DNA of 64,000 nucleotides from Paratractidigestivibacter sp003150175 (lineage in GTDB: Bacteria > Actinomycetota > Coriobacteriia > Coriobacteriales > Atopobiaceae): assembly GCF_964283195.1 (NCBI RefSeq), contig NZ_CAXYLH010000003.1, one strand, 5' to 3'. A program made the translations under genes and the position numbers. This document shows positions 49,795 to 58,568 of this stretch, in pieces. The notes under the pieces were generated by a model that ran no database searches, was not told where the DNA came from, and saw only the letters and a program-made list of their open reading frames with translations. Position 1 is the first letter of the stretch. Each line of letters starts with the position of its first letter.

Positions 49795-51387
49795 ATGACA
49801 AGCACAGAGAAAACCTGGACCATCAAAGAGATCATCGACTGGACCTGCGGGTTTCTGCAGCGGCACGGGGACGAGCACCCGAGGCTGTCGGCCGAGTGGC
49901 TGCTCTGCGACGTCATGGGCCTCTCGCGGGTCGATCTCTATGTGAACTACGACCGCCCGCTCACCCCTGACGAGCGCTCGCGCATGCGCGCCGCGGTCCA
50001 GCGCCGTGCCGCCGGAGAGCCCCTCCAGTACGTGACGGGCGAGACCGCGTTTCGCCACATCGTCCTGCGCTGCGAGAGGGGCGTCCTCATCCCCCGCCCC
50101 GAGACCGAGGTCCTGGTGGACGCCGCGCTCGAGGGCGTCGACGCTGCCACGAAGGCCGCCGGCGGCATCCCGCCCCGGGTCCTCGAGGTCGGCTGCGGCA
50201 CGGGCTGTATCTCGCTCTCCATCGCCTACGAGCGCAAGGGCGCGCAGGTCACGGCCACCGACCTCTCGTCTGCGGCAGTCGACCTCGCCGTCCGCAACCG
50301 CGACTCGCTCGGGCTTTCCGGCGCGGTGGATATCGTCGAGTGCGACCTCGCCTCGGGCGTCGATCCCGACCTTATGGGGACCTTCGCGGTCCTGGTGAGC
50401 AATCCTCCCTACATCCCTACCGACGTGCTCTCCCACGAGGTTCCTGCTGAGGTCAAGGACAACGAGCCCGAGCTCGCGCTCGACGGTGGCGCCGACGGGC
50501 TGGACGTGTTCCGCCGCCTCGTCGACCTCGCGCCGGGCGCGCTTACCCCGGGCGGCATGCTTTGCTGCGAGCTCTACGAGGGCCACCTCGGCGCGGCGGC
50601 CGATCTCGTGCGCGCGCAGGGTGGCTGGGCATCGGTCGAGGTGCGCCAAGACCTCACAGGCCGCCCGCGCGTGCTCGTGGCGGTGCGCGAGGGCTCGCTC
50701 CCTTCTTCCTCGCCCGTCGCCGGCCAAAAGATCGTGCGCGTGGACCCTGCAGACCCCGACCCCGCCGCCGTCGAGCGCTCGGCGGAGGCCCTGCGCGCGG
50801 GCGGCGTCGTCGCTCTGCCCACCGACTCGGTCTATGGCCTCGCCTGCGCTGTCGCGCCGGAGAACCCCGGTCATCGCCGCATCTTCGACATAAAGAAGCG
50901 CGACCTGCGCCAGACCCTCCCGTGGTTCGTCTCGCGCGACGGCGGCCTCGCGCGCTGGGGCCGGGAGCTGCCCGACTACGCGCTGCGCCTCGCCGAGCGC
51001 TTCTGGCCGGGCGCCCTCACCCTCGTGGTGCGCGCCGACGAGGGAGTGGACCCCGAGTACCTCCAGGCGGCCGACCCCCTGCGGCCCGAGGAGGGCGGCA
51101 CCGTCGCCCTGCGCGCGCCGGGCTCCGAGTTCATCGAGGCGCTCCTGGCCGCCGTGGACGCGCCCCTGGCGCAGACCTCCGCGAACCTCCACGGGAGGCC
51201 GGCGGCGACCTCGGCTGACGAGCTCGACCCCGTCATCGTCCGCGACGTCGAGCTCGTCGTGGACGGCGGCCCGGCGCCGCTTGCCCAGGCCTCGACCATC
51301 GTGGACTGCACGGGCCCCGCGCCCCGCGTGCTGCGCGCCGGCGCGATCGACCCGGCGCTTGTGCTCGCCGTCGCGGCGGGGGAGTAG
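49795..51387 (+). CDS. prmC: PrmC-Sua5/TsaC fusion (release-factor methyltransferase plus threonylcarbamoyl-AMP synthase)
   Basis: The 530-residue protein carries two translation-linked enzymes. Residues 1-300 are PrmC: SAM motif LEVGCGTGCISLSIAYE near 137 and catalytic NPPYIP near 203, which methylates the glutamine of release factors. Residues 315-530 are a Sua5/YrdC/TsaC domain (GGVVALPTDSVYGLACA, FDIKKRD, FWPGALTLVV, VALRAPGSE, TSANLHGRPA), which makes threonylcarbamoyl-AMP for the t6A modification of tRNA. The genes are often adjacent; here they are one frame with no stop or slip. AGGGAG precedes ATG 49795. Confidence 0.94.
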   Translation: MTSTEKTWTIKEIIDWTCGFLQRHGDEHPRLSAEWLLCDVMGLSRVDLYVNYDRPLTPDERSRMRAAVQRRAAGEPLQYVTGETAFRHIVLRCERGVLIPRPETEVLVDAALEGVDAATKAAGGIPPRVLEVGCGTGCISLSIAYERKGAQVTATDLSSAAVDLAVRNRDSLGLSGAVDIVECDLASGVDPDLMGTFAVLVSNPPYIPTDVLSHEVPAEVKDNEPELALDGGADGLDVFRRLVDLAPGALTPGGMLCCELYEGHLGAAADLVRAQGGWASVEVRQDLTGRPRVLVAVREGSLPSSSPVAGQKIVRVDPADPDPAAVERSAEALRAGGVVALPTDSVYGLACAVAPENPGHRRIFDIKKRDLRQTLPWFVSRDGGLARWGRELPDYALRLAERFWPGALTLVVRADEGVDPEYLQAADPLRPEEGGTVALRAPGSEFIEALLAAVDAPLAQTSANLHGRPAATSADELDPVIVRDVELVVDGGPAPLAQASTIVDCTGPAPRVLRAGAIDPALVLAVAAGE

Positions 51388-51518
51388 CGGCGGGCGCGAG
51401 GCGCATGCGTCCCGCGCTCCCCACGTTGCCCCGCGGTTACGCCGTGCCTCCCGCCCCCGCTGCCGCCTCAGTGCTACCCTATGCACCGTATGACCCGCGA
51501 ACCCGAAAGGAACCACGC

Positions 51519-51980
51519 ATGCGCATCGCCGTTGCCTGCGACCACGGCGGCTTCGTCCAGAAGGACGCCGTCATCGAGCACCTCAAGTCCCTCGGCCACG
51601 AGGTCACGGACCTCGGGACGAACTCCGAGGAGTCCGTCGACTACCCCGACTACGCCGACCGCGCGGCGCGCATGGTCTCCCGCGGGGAAGCCGACCGCGC
51701 CATCCTGATCTGCGGTACCGGCATCGGCATGGCCATCACGGCCGACAAGGTCCCCGGCGTCCGCGCGACCCCGGTCCAGACCGTCAAGTTCGCCGAGCTC
51801 GCCCGTCAGCACAACAATGCCAACGTCATCGGCCTCTCCGGTCGCTTCGTGAGCCTCGAGGACAACCTCGTGCTCGTGGACACCTTCCTCAACACCGAGT
51901 TCGAGGGCGGCAGGCACGCCAAGCGCGTCGAGAAGATCATGCGCGAGGACGACCCCGCCTTCCCCGGCGTGGACGCATAA
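51519..51980 (+). CDS. rpiB: Ribose-5-phosphate isomerase B (RpiB/LacAB family)
   Basis: The 153-residue protein opens MRIAVACDHGGFVQKDAVIEHLKSLGHEVTDLGT and has the family blocks VDYPDYA, ILICGTGIGMAITADKVPGVRATPV (Cys and Gly-rich site near residue 68) and NNANVIGLSGRFV. It interconverts ribose- and ribulose-5-phosphate; LacA/LacB galactose-6-phosphate isomerases are close relatives, but both subunits would be needed and only one is present. ATG 51519 has GAAAGGAA; the open frame starts earlier without a site. glyA follows 64 bases downstream. Confidence 0.93.
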   Translation: MRIAVACDHGGFVQKDAVIEHLKSLGHEVTDLGTNSEESVDYPDYADRAARMVSRGEADRAILICGTGIGMAITADKVPGVRATPVQTVKFAELARQHNNANVIGLSGRFVSLEDNLVLVDTFLNTEFEGGRHAKRVEKIMREDDPAFPGVDA

Positions 51981-52044
51981 CAGAAGAGCATCAGGCCTCG
52001 GGGGGCGCTTCGGCGCCGCCCGAACGTGTAAAGGAGGCACCACC

Positions 52045-53304
52045 GTGGACTTCAGCAACCTCTCCGCGCAGGACCCCGAGATCTATTCCGCCATCGAGGC
52101 GGAGCTCCGCCGCGAGCGCGAGTCGATTGAGCTCATCGCGTCGGAGAACTTCACCAGCCTCGCCGTTATGGAGGCCATGGGCTCGCCCCTTACAAATAAG
52201 TACGCCGAGGGCCTTCCCGGCAAGCGCTACTACGGCGGCTGCTGGGCCGTCGACGTCGTCGAGAACATCGCCCGCGACCGTGCGAAGAAGCTCTTCGGCG
52301 CCGGGTTCGCCAACGTGCAGCCCCACTCGGGCGCCCAGGCCAACTACGCGGCCCTCGCCGCGCTCGCGAAGCCGGGCGACACCATCATGGGCATGAGCCT
52401 CGACAACGGTGGCCACCTCACCCACGGGTCGCCCGCGAACTTCTCGGGCAAGCTCTACAACGTCGTCTCCTACGGCCTCGACCCAAAGACCGAGCGCATC
52501 GACTTCGACGACGTCGCCGAGAAGGCCCGCGAGCACAAGCCCGCCGTGATCATCGCCGGAGCCTCGGCCTACCCGCGCACCATCGACTTCGAGCGCTTCG
52601 CCCAGATCGCGCACGAGAACGGCGCCAAGCTGATGGTCGACATGGCCCACATCGCCGGTCTCGTCGCCACCGGCCGCCACCCGAGCCCGGTGCCCGTGGC
52701 CGACGTGACCACGACGACCACCCACAAGACCCTGCGCGGACCGCGCGGCGGCCTCATCCTCACAAACGACGCCGACCTCTCCAAGAAGCTCAACTCCTCG
52801 GTCTTCCCCGGTACCCAGGGCGGGCCGCTCGAGCACGTGATCGCCGGCAAGGCGGTCGCCTTCGGCGAGGCCCTCGCGCCCGCGTTCGCCGACTACTCCG
52901 ACGCCGTCCTCGCCAACGCCCGCGCGCTCGGCCGCGGCATGGAGTCGCGCGGCCTGCGCCTCGTCACCGGCGGTACCGATAATCACCTACTGCTCGTCGA
53001 CCTGACCCCCGCCGGAGACGTTACCGGCAAGGACGCCGAGCGCGCCTTGGAGGAGGTCGGCATCACGGTGAACAAGAACACCATCCCCGGCGAGAAGCGC
53101 TCGCCCTTCGTCACCTCTGGCATCCGCGTGGGGTCCGCCGCAGCGACCACGCGTGGCTTCACGGAGCCGGAGTGCGAGCGCGTGGGCCAGCTCATCGGCG
53201 ACGTGGTCAACAACCTGGGCAACGACGAGCTGCTCGACCGCACCCATGCCGAGGTCCGCGAGATGCTCGCCGCCCACCCGCTCTACCCGGAGCTCTCGAG
53301 GTAA
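52045..53304 (+). CDS. glyA: Serine hydroxymethyltransferase
   Basis: The 419-residue pyridoxal-phosphate enzyme interconverts serine and glycine and feeds one-carbon units into folate. The cofactor Lys lies in VTTTTHKTLRGPRGG near residue 228, preceded by the VDMAHIAGLVATG strand and the NVQPHSGAQANYA block. Length is typical. GTG 52045 follows GGAGG. It is followed by the ATP synthase operon after a 127-base gap with its own promoter. Confidence 0.97.
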   Translation: MDFSNLSAQDPEIYSAIEAELRRERESIELIASENFTSLAVMEAMGSPLTNKYAEGLPGKRYYGGCWAVDVVENIARDRAKKLFGAGFANVQPHSGAQANYAALAALAKPGDTIMGMSLDNGGHLTHGSPANFSGKLYNVVSYGLDPKTERIDFDDVAEKAREHKPAVIIAGASAYPRTIDFERFAQIAHENGAKLMVDMAHIAGLVATGRHPSPVPVADVTTTTTHKTLRGPRGGLILTNDADLSKKLNSSVFPGTQGGPLEHVIAGKAVAFGEALAPAFADYSDAVLANARALGRGMESRGLRLVTGGTDNHLLLVDLTPAGDVTGKDAERALEEVGITVNKNTIPGEKRSPFVTSGIRVGSAAATTRGFTEPECERVGQLIGDVVNNLGNDELLDRTHAEVREMLAAHPLYPELSR

Positions 53305-53355
53305 TATCTCTACGCAACGCGGTTTGTGTCGAAACGGAGTCTCAGACGAAAATCT

Positions 53356-53384
53356 TGTTGCTTTTTGAATCTGGTTCAATTATT
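53356..53384 (+). promoter_or_regulatory. Candidate promoter of the ATP synthase operon
   Basis: TTGTTG and AATTAT are 17 bases apart in a locally AT-rich patch, about 48 bases before the first gene of the operon. Confidence 0.4.
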
Positions 53385-53431
53385 GTGTCCAACGGTCTTT
53401 CGGGGCCATCGAAAACAGGGGGCGAGAAGCG

Positions 53432-53734
53432 GTGCAGATCTCCACGATCCTCGCGGGAACCGTCTGTGCCGTCATCGGCAGCGTGTTTCCCGGCTTCCTG
53501 TTCGAGAAGGCCCTCAAAGAGGGAAAAAGGGCTAAAGTGAGCATGAGTCTCGGGATGGCGAGCATCTTCTCGTCGTTCGTGCTCCTCAGCCTGGCTCAAC
53601 TAGCGGTTTACTGCTTCGCGAGCGAGAAGGCGTTGACGTTCGGTTGTGCCATGGTAGCCTCCTTCCTGCTCATCTGGGCGGTGGAGGCAGCAAGGGCCTG
53701 GAAAGCCGCGAACAGCGACCCCGACCAGGCCTGA
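53432..53734 (+). CDS. AtpI-like small membrane protein of the ATP synthase operon
   Basis: The 100-residue protein has three hydrophobic helices (about 5-25, 38-62 and 68-88) with basic loops (EGKRAK) and no enzymatic motif. Its size, topology and position before atpB match the AtpI/AtpZ class that helps assemble the c-ring or handle ions, but the sequence is too divergent to be certain. GTG 53432 with AGGGGG upstream is the likely start. It is 19 bases from atpB. Confidence 0.7.
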   Translation: MQISTILAGTVCAVIGSVFPGFLFEKALKEGKRAKVSMSLGMASIFSSFVLLSLAQLAVYCFASEKALTFGCAMVASFLLIWAVEAARAWKAANSDPDQA

Positions 53735-53753
53735 TTGAAAGGAAGGGACGTAA

Positions 53754-54560
53754 GTGAATCCTCTCGACAGCCTCAGTGGCGAGGTCGACGAGCTCGTCTC
53801 GAGCTTCACGTCGACGCCGATCGTCGGCAACCTCGACACGGTCGGCTTTACCCAGTACTCGTTCTGGTTCGCCGTGGCAGTGGTGCTCATGCTCGTGCTG
53901 CTGTTCGTCTTCAAGGCGAAGCAGTCCGCGAGCCTCGTGCCCCAGGGCCGCTTCGTGAACACGATGGAGTACCTGGTCGAGTTCGTCCGCGACGACATGT
54001 GCAAGGGCATCCTGGGCGACACCTGGCGCAAGCACTTCCCGTTCATCGCATCGCTGTTCCTGGTGATCCTCGCCAACAACATCATCGGCATCATCCCGGG
54101 CTGCAAGCCGGGCACGGGCACCATCTCCACGACGGCCGCCCTCGCCATCGTCTCGTTTATCTACTTCATCGTCTGCGGCATAAAGAAGCACGGTGCCCTG
54201 GGCTACGCGAAGTCCCTCGCCCCTAAGGGCGTTGCCTTCCCGCTCAACGCCCTCGTGTGGTGCATCGAGGTCTTCTCGACCATCCTGCGCCTGATCACGC
54301 TGGCCGTCCGACTCTTCTGCAACCTCTTCGCCGGCCACGTCGTCATGGGCACCTTCGCCATCCTGGCGTCGCTGTTCTTCGAGCCGATGATCCAGGCCTT
54401 CTCGGCCGCTGCCGTCGCCCAGGCGGGCGCCTCGGTCATGTGGGTCGCCATCCTGCTGATCATCTACGTGGTCGAGATCATGGTCGCCGCTATCCAGGCG
54501 TACGTCTTCGCCCTCCTGACCGCGGTCTACATCCAGATCGCAGAGTCCGACGAGGAGTAG
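53754..54560 (+). CDS. atpB: ATP synthase Fo subunit a
   Basis: The 268-residue membrane subunit forms the ion half-channels beside the c-ring. The essential Arg is in the helix RLITLAVRLFCNLFAGHVVMG near residue 185, and the C-terminal helix IMVAAIQAYVFALLTAVYI is conserved. GTG 53754 has GGAAGGGA upstream. It follows the AtpI-like gene and precedes atpE by 123 bases. Confidence 0.95.
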   Translation: MNPLDSLSGEVDELVSSFTSTPIVGNLDTVGFTQYSFWFAVAVVLMLVLLFVFKAKQSASLVPQGRFVNTMEYLVEFVRDDMCKGILGDTWRKHFPFIASLFLVILANNIIGIIPGCKPGTGTISTTAALAIVSFIYFIVCGIKKHGALGYAKSLAPKGVAFPLNALVWCIEVFSTILRLITLAVRLFCNLFAGHVVMGTFAILASLFFEPMIQAFSAAAVAQAGASVMWVAILLIIYVVEIMVAAIQAYVFALLTAVYIQIAESDEE

Positions 54561-54683
54561 CGCGTCTTCGGTCCAGGCAACTCGCGGGCAGCCGCCCGCA
54601 GTTCATAGCACGTCGTTAGTTTGTTTTGGAACTCGCCCCGCAAAACCCAAGGAAACCTAGGGGCGAATGACAAAGGAGGAATT

Positions 54684-54887
54684 GTGGGAGCTCTCGGTGT
54701 CGTTGGTTATGGTCTTGGCGTTATCGGCGCTGGCATCGGTATCGGTCTGGCGGCGTCCGGCGTCGCTCAGGGCATGGCGCGCCAGCCTGAGGTCCAGGGC
54801 CGTCTGTTCACGGTCTTCATCCTCGGCTCCGCATTCGTCGAGGCCCTCGCCCTCATCGGCTTCGTCGTCTCCCTTATCGTCAAGTAG
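54684..54887 (+). CDS. atpE: ATP synthase Fo subunit c
   Basis: The 67-residue proteolipid has two helices joined by the polar loop ARQPE. The ion-binding acid is Glu53 in the second helix (FVEALALIGF). The Gln and Glu-Ser/Thr pattern typical of sodium-specific c subunits is missing, so protons are the likely coupling ion. AAAGGAGG precedes GTG 54684; the open frame starts earlier without a site. Gene order is standard. Confidence 0.94.
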   Translation: MGALGVVGYGLGVIGAGIGIGLAASGVAQGMARQPEVQGRLFTVFILGSAFVEALALIGFVVSLIVK

Positions 54888-54930
54888 CTACGATAAGCGA
54901 GAATCGACGAATCCCGTGATGGAGGCAATT

Positions 54931-55530
54931 ATGAAGAGCACTACCAGAGGTCAGCTCGCCCGTGCGGGCGCGGCAATCGCCGTGGCCGTCGCCGGCATGC
55001 CGACCGCAGCGCTGGCGGAGGGCGTGGGGGCAGACATCCTCATCCCGAAGCCCGCCGAGTTCATCCCGGCGCTCATCGCCTTCCTCATCATCTGGATCGT
55101 GCTGGCCAAGCTCGTTTGGCCGCAGATCCTCTCGATGATGGACAAGCGCCAGGAGAAGATCCAGGAGGACCTGGACGCCGCCGAGAAGTCCCGTCTCGAC
55201 GCCGCCGAGTCCGCCAAGTCCTATGAGCAGAAGATCGTGGAGGCCCACCAGCAGGCCGACGAGATCATCTCCAAGGCAAAGAAGGAGGCCGAGGAGGAGC
55301 GCTCCGCGATCCTGGCCAAGGCCCAGAAGGAGGCCGCGGACGTCATCGCCAAGGCGCACGGCGCCGTCGACTCCGAGCGCCACAAGGCCATGATCGAGCT
55401 TTCCGGCTCCGTTGTGGACCTCTCGGTCGAGATCGCCACCAAGATCATCGGCAATGACCTTACCGAGGACCAGCAGCGCAAGCTCGCCGAGAAGTACCTC
55501 GCGGAAGTGAGCGCACCCAATGGCGACTAA
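54931..55530 (+). CDS. atpF: ATP synthase Fo subunit b with signal-like N-terminus
   Basis: The 199-residue stator subunit has a membrane helix (FIPALIAFLIIWIVLAKLVW, about 45-64) and a long charged helical stalk that dimerises (about 70-190). Before it lies a basic, hydrophobic segment ending AALAEG, which looks like a cleavable signal peptide and is not present in most b subunits. GGAGG sits five bases before ATG 54931; an earlier ATG at 54919 lies over that site. It overlaps atpH by 11 bases. Confidence 0.93.
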   Translation: MKSTTRGQLARAGAAIAVAVAGMPTAALAEGVGADILIPKPAEFIPALIAFLIIWIVLAKLVWPQILSMMDKRQEKIQEDLDAAEKSRLDAAESAKSYEQKIVEAHQQADEIISKAKKEAEEERSAILAKAQKEAADVIAKAHGAVDSERHKAMIELSGSVVDLSVEIATKIIGNDLTEDQQRKLAEKYLAEVSAPNGD

Positions 55531-55990
55531 CCACACCGACGCCGAGAAGGTCGAGGCATACACCAGGGCGCTTCTGGAGGCCGCCCGCTGCGAGGGGCGC
55601 GCGAACGCCGACCTCGTGCAGTGGCAGCACGCGCGGAAGTTCTCCCCGGAGGTCCTCGAGACCCTCGCGGCCATGCAGAAGGAGGACGACCTCGGGCTCA
55701 TCGAGCAGGTGTCCAAGCAGTACAAGCAGCTGCTCGACTCCGAGGACAAGACCGTCAGCGTGACCGTGACCACGGCCGTGCCGATGGACGACGAACTCCG
55801 CAAAGCGGTGAGCGCAAAGGCAGAGGCCGACCTCGACGCCCCTGTGTACCTCGTGGAGCGTGTGGACCCGTCCATCATCGGCGGGATCATGCTCGAGGTG
55901 CGCGGCAAGCGCTACGACGCCTCCGTGCGCGCCCAGCTCTCTAACATCAGGAAGACGCTCTCCTCTTCGTTCAACGGAGGTGAGGAATAA
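55520..55990 (+). CDS. atpH: ATP synthase F1 subunit delta
   Basis: The 156-residue subunit joins the stator to the F1 head. It is recognised by position and by the C-terminal block VPMDDELRKAVSAKAEADLDAPVYLVERVDPSIIGGIMLEVRGKRYDASVRAQL in part. The N-terminal helical part is shorter than the usual delta (about 180 residues). It overlaps atpF and its stop is followed directly by the atpA ATG. Confidence 0.92.
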   Translation: MATNHTDAEKVEAYTRALLEAARCEGRANADLVQWQHARKFSPEVLETLAAMQKEDDLGLIEQVSKQYKQLLDSEDKTVSVTVTTAVPMDDELRKAVSAKAEADLDAPVYLVERVDPSIIGGIMLEVRGKRYDASVRAQLSNIRKTLSSSFNGGEE

Positions 55991-57646
55991 ATGACGACAG
56001 AAGAAACCATCAGCTCGCAGAAGATCCTGGAGACCCTTCGCGCTAACCTCAGCGCTATCAACGCGACGGTCGACCACCAGGAGGCCTCTGTGGTCACCGA
56101 GGTCGGCGACGGCATCGCCCACATCTCGGGCCTGAAGACCGCCATGGCCGGCGAGCTCCTCAAGTTCACCAGCTCTGCCACCGGCCACGACGTCTACGGC
56201 CTGGCCCAGAACCTGGACCGAGACGAGGTCGGCGCCGTCCTCTTCGGCAACGTCGAGGACATCAAGGAAGGCGACGAGTGCCGCACCACCGGCCGCGTCA
56301 TGGATATCCCCGTGGGCCACGCGATGCTCGGACGCGTCGTGAACCCCCTCGGCCAGCCCATCGACGGCCTCGGCCCCATCGTGACGACGCACCGTCGCCC
56401 GATCGAGTTCAAGGCCCCCGGCATCATGGAGCGCCAGCCCGTGTGCGAGCCGGTTCAGACCGGCCTTCTCGCCATCGACGCTATGGTGCCCATCGGCCGC
56501 GGCCAGCGTGAGCTCATCATCGGCGACCGCAAGACCGGCAAGACGGCCATCGCCATCGACGCCATCGTCAACCAGGCGCAGACCGATATGATCTGCATCT
56601 ACGTCGCCATCGGCCAGAAGGCCTCCACGGTCGCCACGATCCGCGAGTCCCTGGCCCAGCACGGCGTGCTCGACAAGACCGTCATCGTCGCCGCAACAGC
56701 GGCCGACTCCGCGCCGCTGCAGTACATCGCCCCGATGGCCGGCGCCGCGATCGGCGAGTACTTCATGTACAACGACGCCAACGGCAACCCCGCCGACGAG
56801 ACCCATCCCGGCGGCCACGCCCTCGTCATCTACGACGACCTGTCCAAGCAGGCCGTGGCGTACCGTCAGATGTCGCTTACGCTGCACCGTCCGCCCGGAC
56901 GCGAGGCGTACCCTGGCGACATCTTCTACCTGCACTCTCGCCTGCTCGAGCGCGCCTGCAAGCTGTCCGACGCCAACGGCGGCGGCTCCCTCACGGCGCT
57001 CCCGATCATCGAGACCCAGGAGGGCGACGTCTCGGCCTACATTCCGACGAACGTCATCTCCATCACCGATGGCCAGATTTATCTGCAGTCCAACCTCTTC
57101 TTCCAGGGCCAGCGCCCGGCAGTCGACGTGGGCATCTCGGTTTCGCGAGTCGGCGGAGCCGCGCAGGTCAAGGCCATGAAGCAGGTCTCCGGCACGCTTC
57201 GACTCGACCTCGCATCCTACCGCGAGAAGCAGGCCTTCTCGCAGTTCGGAAGCGACCTCGACGCCACCACGCAGTACCAGCTTAACCACGGCGCCCACAT
57301 GATGGAGCTCCTCAAGCAGCAGCGTTACTCCGCGCTTGACGTCAAGGATCAGATCATCGCGATCTTCGCCGCCAAGGAGAACTTTATCGACGACGTCGAC
57401 CTCGACCACGTGCCGATGTTCCGCGACGCGCTTGCCAAGTACATGTCCGAGCGCCACCCCGCGCTGCGCAACTCGCTCGTCGAGGGCAAGCTCGACGACG
57501 ACAAGCAGTCCCGCCTCAAGCTTCACATCGGGCACTTCAAGAGGGACTTCCTCCTGGAGCACCCGAACAAGAAGTCCGCGGCGGACGTCGAGGGCGCGGC
57601 CGAGAAGACCGTCCAGCCGGATTCCACCAAGAAGGGCCAGGAGTAG
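55991..57646 (+). CDS. atpA: ATP synthase F1 subunit alpha
   Basis: The 551-residue non-catalytic nucleotide-binding subunit has Walker A GDRKTGKTA near residue 178, the family block PAVDVGISVSRVGGAAQVKAMK near 375, and the N-terminal beta barrel. A charged C-terminal extension (KSAADVEGAAEKTVQPDSTKKGQE) lengthens it beyond the usual 500-510 residues. The start is the ATG directly after the atpH stop, with GGAGG overlapping the end of atpH. Confidence 0.97.
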   Translation: MTTEETISSQKILETLRANLSAINATVDHQEASVVTEVGDGIAHISGLKTAMAGELLKFTSSATGHDVYGLAQNLDRDEVGAVLFGNVEDIKEGDECRTTGRVMDIPVGHAMLGRVVNPLGQPIDGLGPIVTTHRRPIEFKAPGIMERQPVCEPVQTGLLAIDAMVPIGRGQRELIIGDRKTGKTAIAIDAIVNQAQTDMICIYVAIGQKASTVATIRESLAQHGVLDKTVIVAATAADSAPLQYIAPMAGAAIGEYFMYNDANGNPADETHPGGHALVIYDDLSKQAVAYRQMSLTLHRPPGREAYPGDIFYLHSRLLERACKLSDANGGGSLTALPIIETQEGDVSAYIPTNVISITDGQIYLQSNLFFQGQRPAVDVGISVSRVGGAAQVKAMKQVSGTLRLDLASYREKQAFSQFGSDLDATTQYQLNHGAHMMELLKQQRYSALDVKDQIIAIFAAKENFIDDVDLDHVPMFRDALAKYMSERHPALRNSLVEGKLDDDKQSRLKLHIGHFKRDFLLEHPNKKSAADVEGAAEKTVQPDSTKKGQE

Positions 57647-57653
57647 GCACAAC

Positions 57654-58568
57654 ATGGCAAACCTTCGCGAGATATCGAGGCGCATGAGCTCGATCAAGAG
57701 CACCATGCAGATCACTCGAACGATGGAGATGATCTCCACCGCGAGGATCCGCAAGGCCCTTGACCGCGCGGAGCAGGCGGAGCCCTACAAGGACGCCGTC
57801 ACGCGCATGCTCGCCAACGTCGCCAGCGCAGGCTTCGATGCCTCCCAGCCCCTGCTCGCCAAGCACCCGGCCGAGGAGCACGTGCTCTATGTGCTCGTCG
57901 CTTCCGACCGCGGCCTGGCCGGCGGCTTCAACATCGCCCCGCAGCGCGAGGTCGAGCACGAGATGCAGAAGCTCGCTGACAAGGGCGTGAAGTCCAGCGT
58001 CATCACGTGCGGCCGCAAGCCCACGGAGTACTTCACGTACCGCAAGAAGGAGCCTGTGATGTCCTTCGTGGGCATCTCGTCGGAGCCCAACATGGACGAG
58101 GCGGACCGCATCGCCTCCTACGTCATGGAGGGTTACTCCAACGGCGACTTCGACCGCGTGGTGCTGGTCTACTGGCACGCGAAGAACCGCGTCGAGCAGA
58201 CGCAGGTCACCGAGCAGTTGCTTCCCATCACCAAGGAGCAGCTCACGATGCCCAACAAGCCGCGCACCCCTGAGGCGCTCTCCACTATCGAGGGCCAGGA
58301 GTACACGGACTTCTCCTTCGACCCCTCCCCGGAGGAGGTCCTGGGCCAGCTTCTGCCCGCGTACTTCCGCACGGTCATCTTCCACGCGCTTCTCGACTCG
58401 GCGGCAGCTGAGCACGGCGCGCGCCGCCGCGCCATGCAGTCGGCGACCGACAACGCCAAGGAGGTCCTCGGCAACCTTGGGCGCACGTACAACCGCGAGC
58501 GCCAGGGCGCCATCACCACCGAGCTCACCGAGATCATCGGCGGCACGTCCGCATTGGAGGACAACTAA
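57654..58568 (+). CDS. atpG: ATP synthase F1 subunit gamma
   Basis: The 304-residue rotor shaft has the N-terminal coiled helix (REISRRMSSIKSTMQITRTMEMISTARIRKA in part), the VASDRGLAGGFN block near residue 83, and the C-terminal helix (SEHGARRRAMQSATDNAKEVL-like). ATG 57654 follows the atpA stop by seven bases; the stop overlaps the atpD ATG by one base. Length is normal. Confidence 0.96.
   Translation: MANLREISRRMSSIKSTMQITRTMEMISTARIRKALDRAEQAEPYKDAVTRMLANVASAGFDASQPLLAKHPAEEHVLYVLVASDRGLAGGFNIAPQREVEHEMQKLADKGVKSSVITCGRKPTEYFTYRKKEPVMSFVGISSEPNMDEADRIASYVMEGYSNGDFDRVVLVYWHAKNRVEQTQVTEQLLPITKEQLTMPNKPRTPEALSTIEGQEYTDFSFDPSPEEVLGQLLPAYFRTVIFHALLDSAAAEHGARRRAMQSATDNAKEVLGNLGRTYNRERQGAITTELTEIIGGTSALEDN

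Noticed and set aside
54561..54683. Upstream extension of atpE starting at 54621
   Set aside because: The extra 21 residues are hydrophilic and lack an RBS; GTG 54684 has AAAGGAGG and gives the normal proteolipid.
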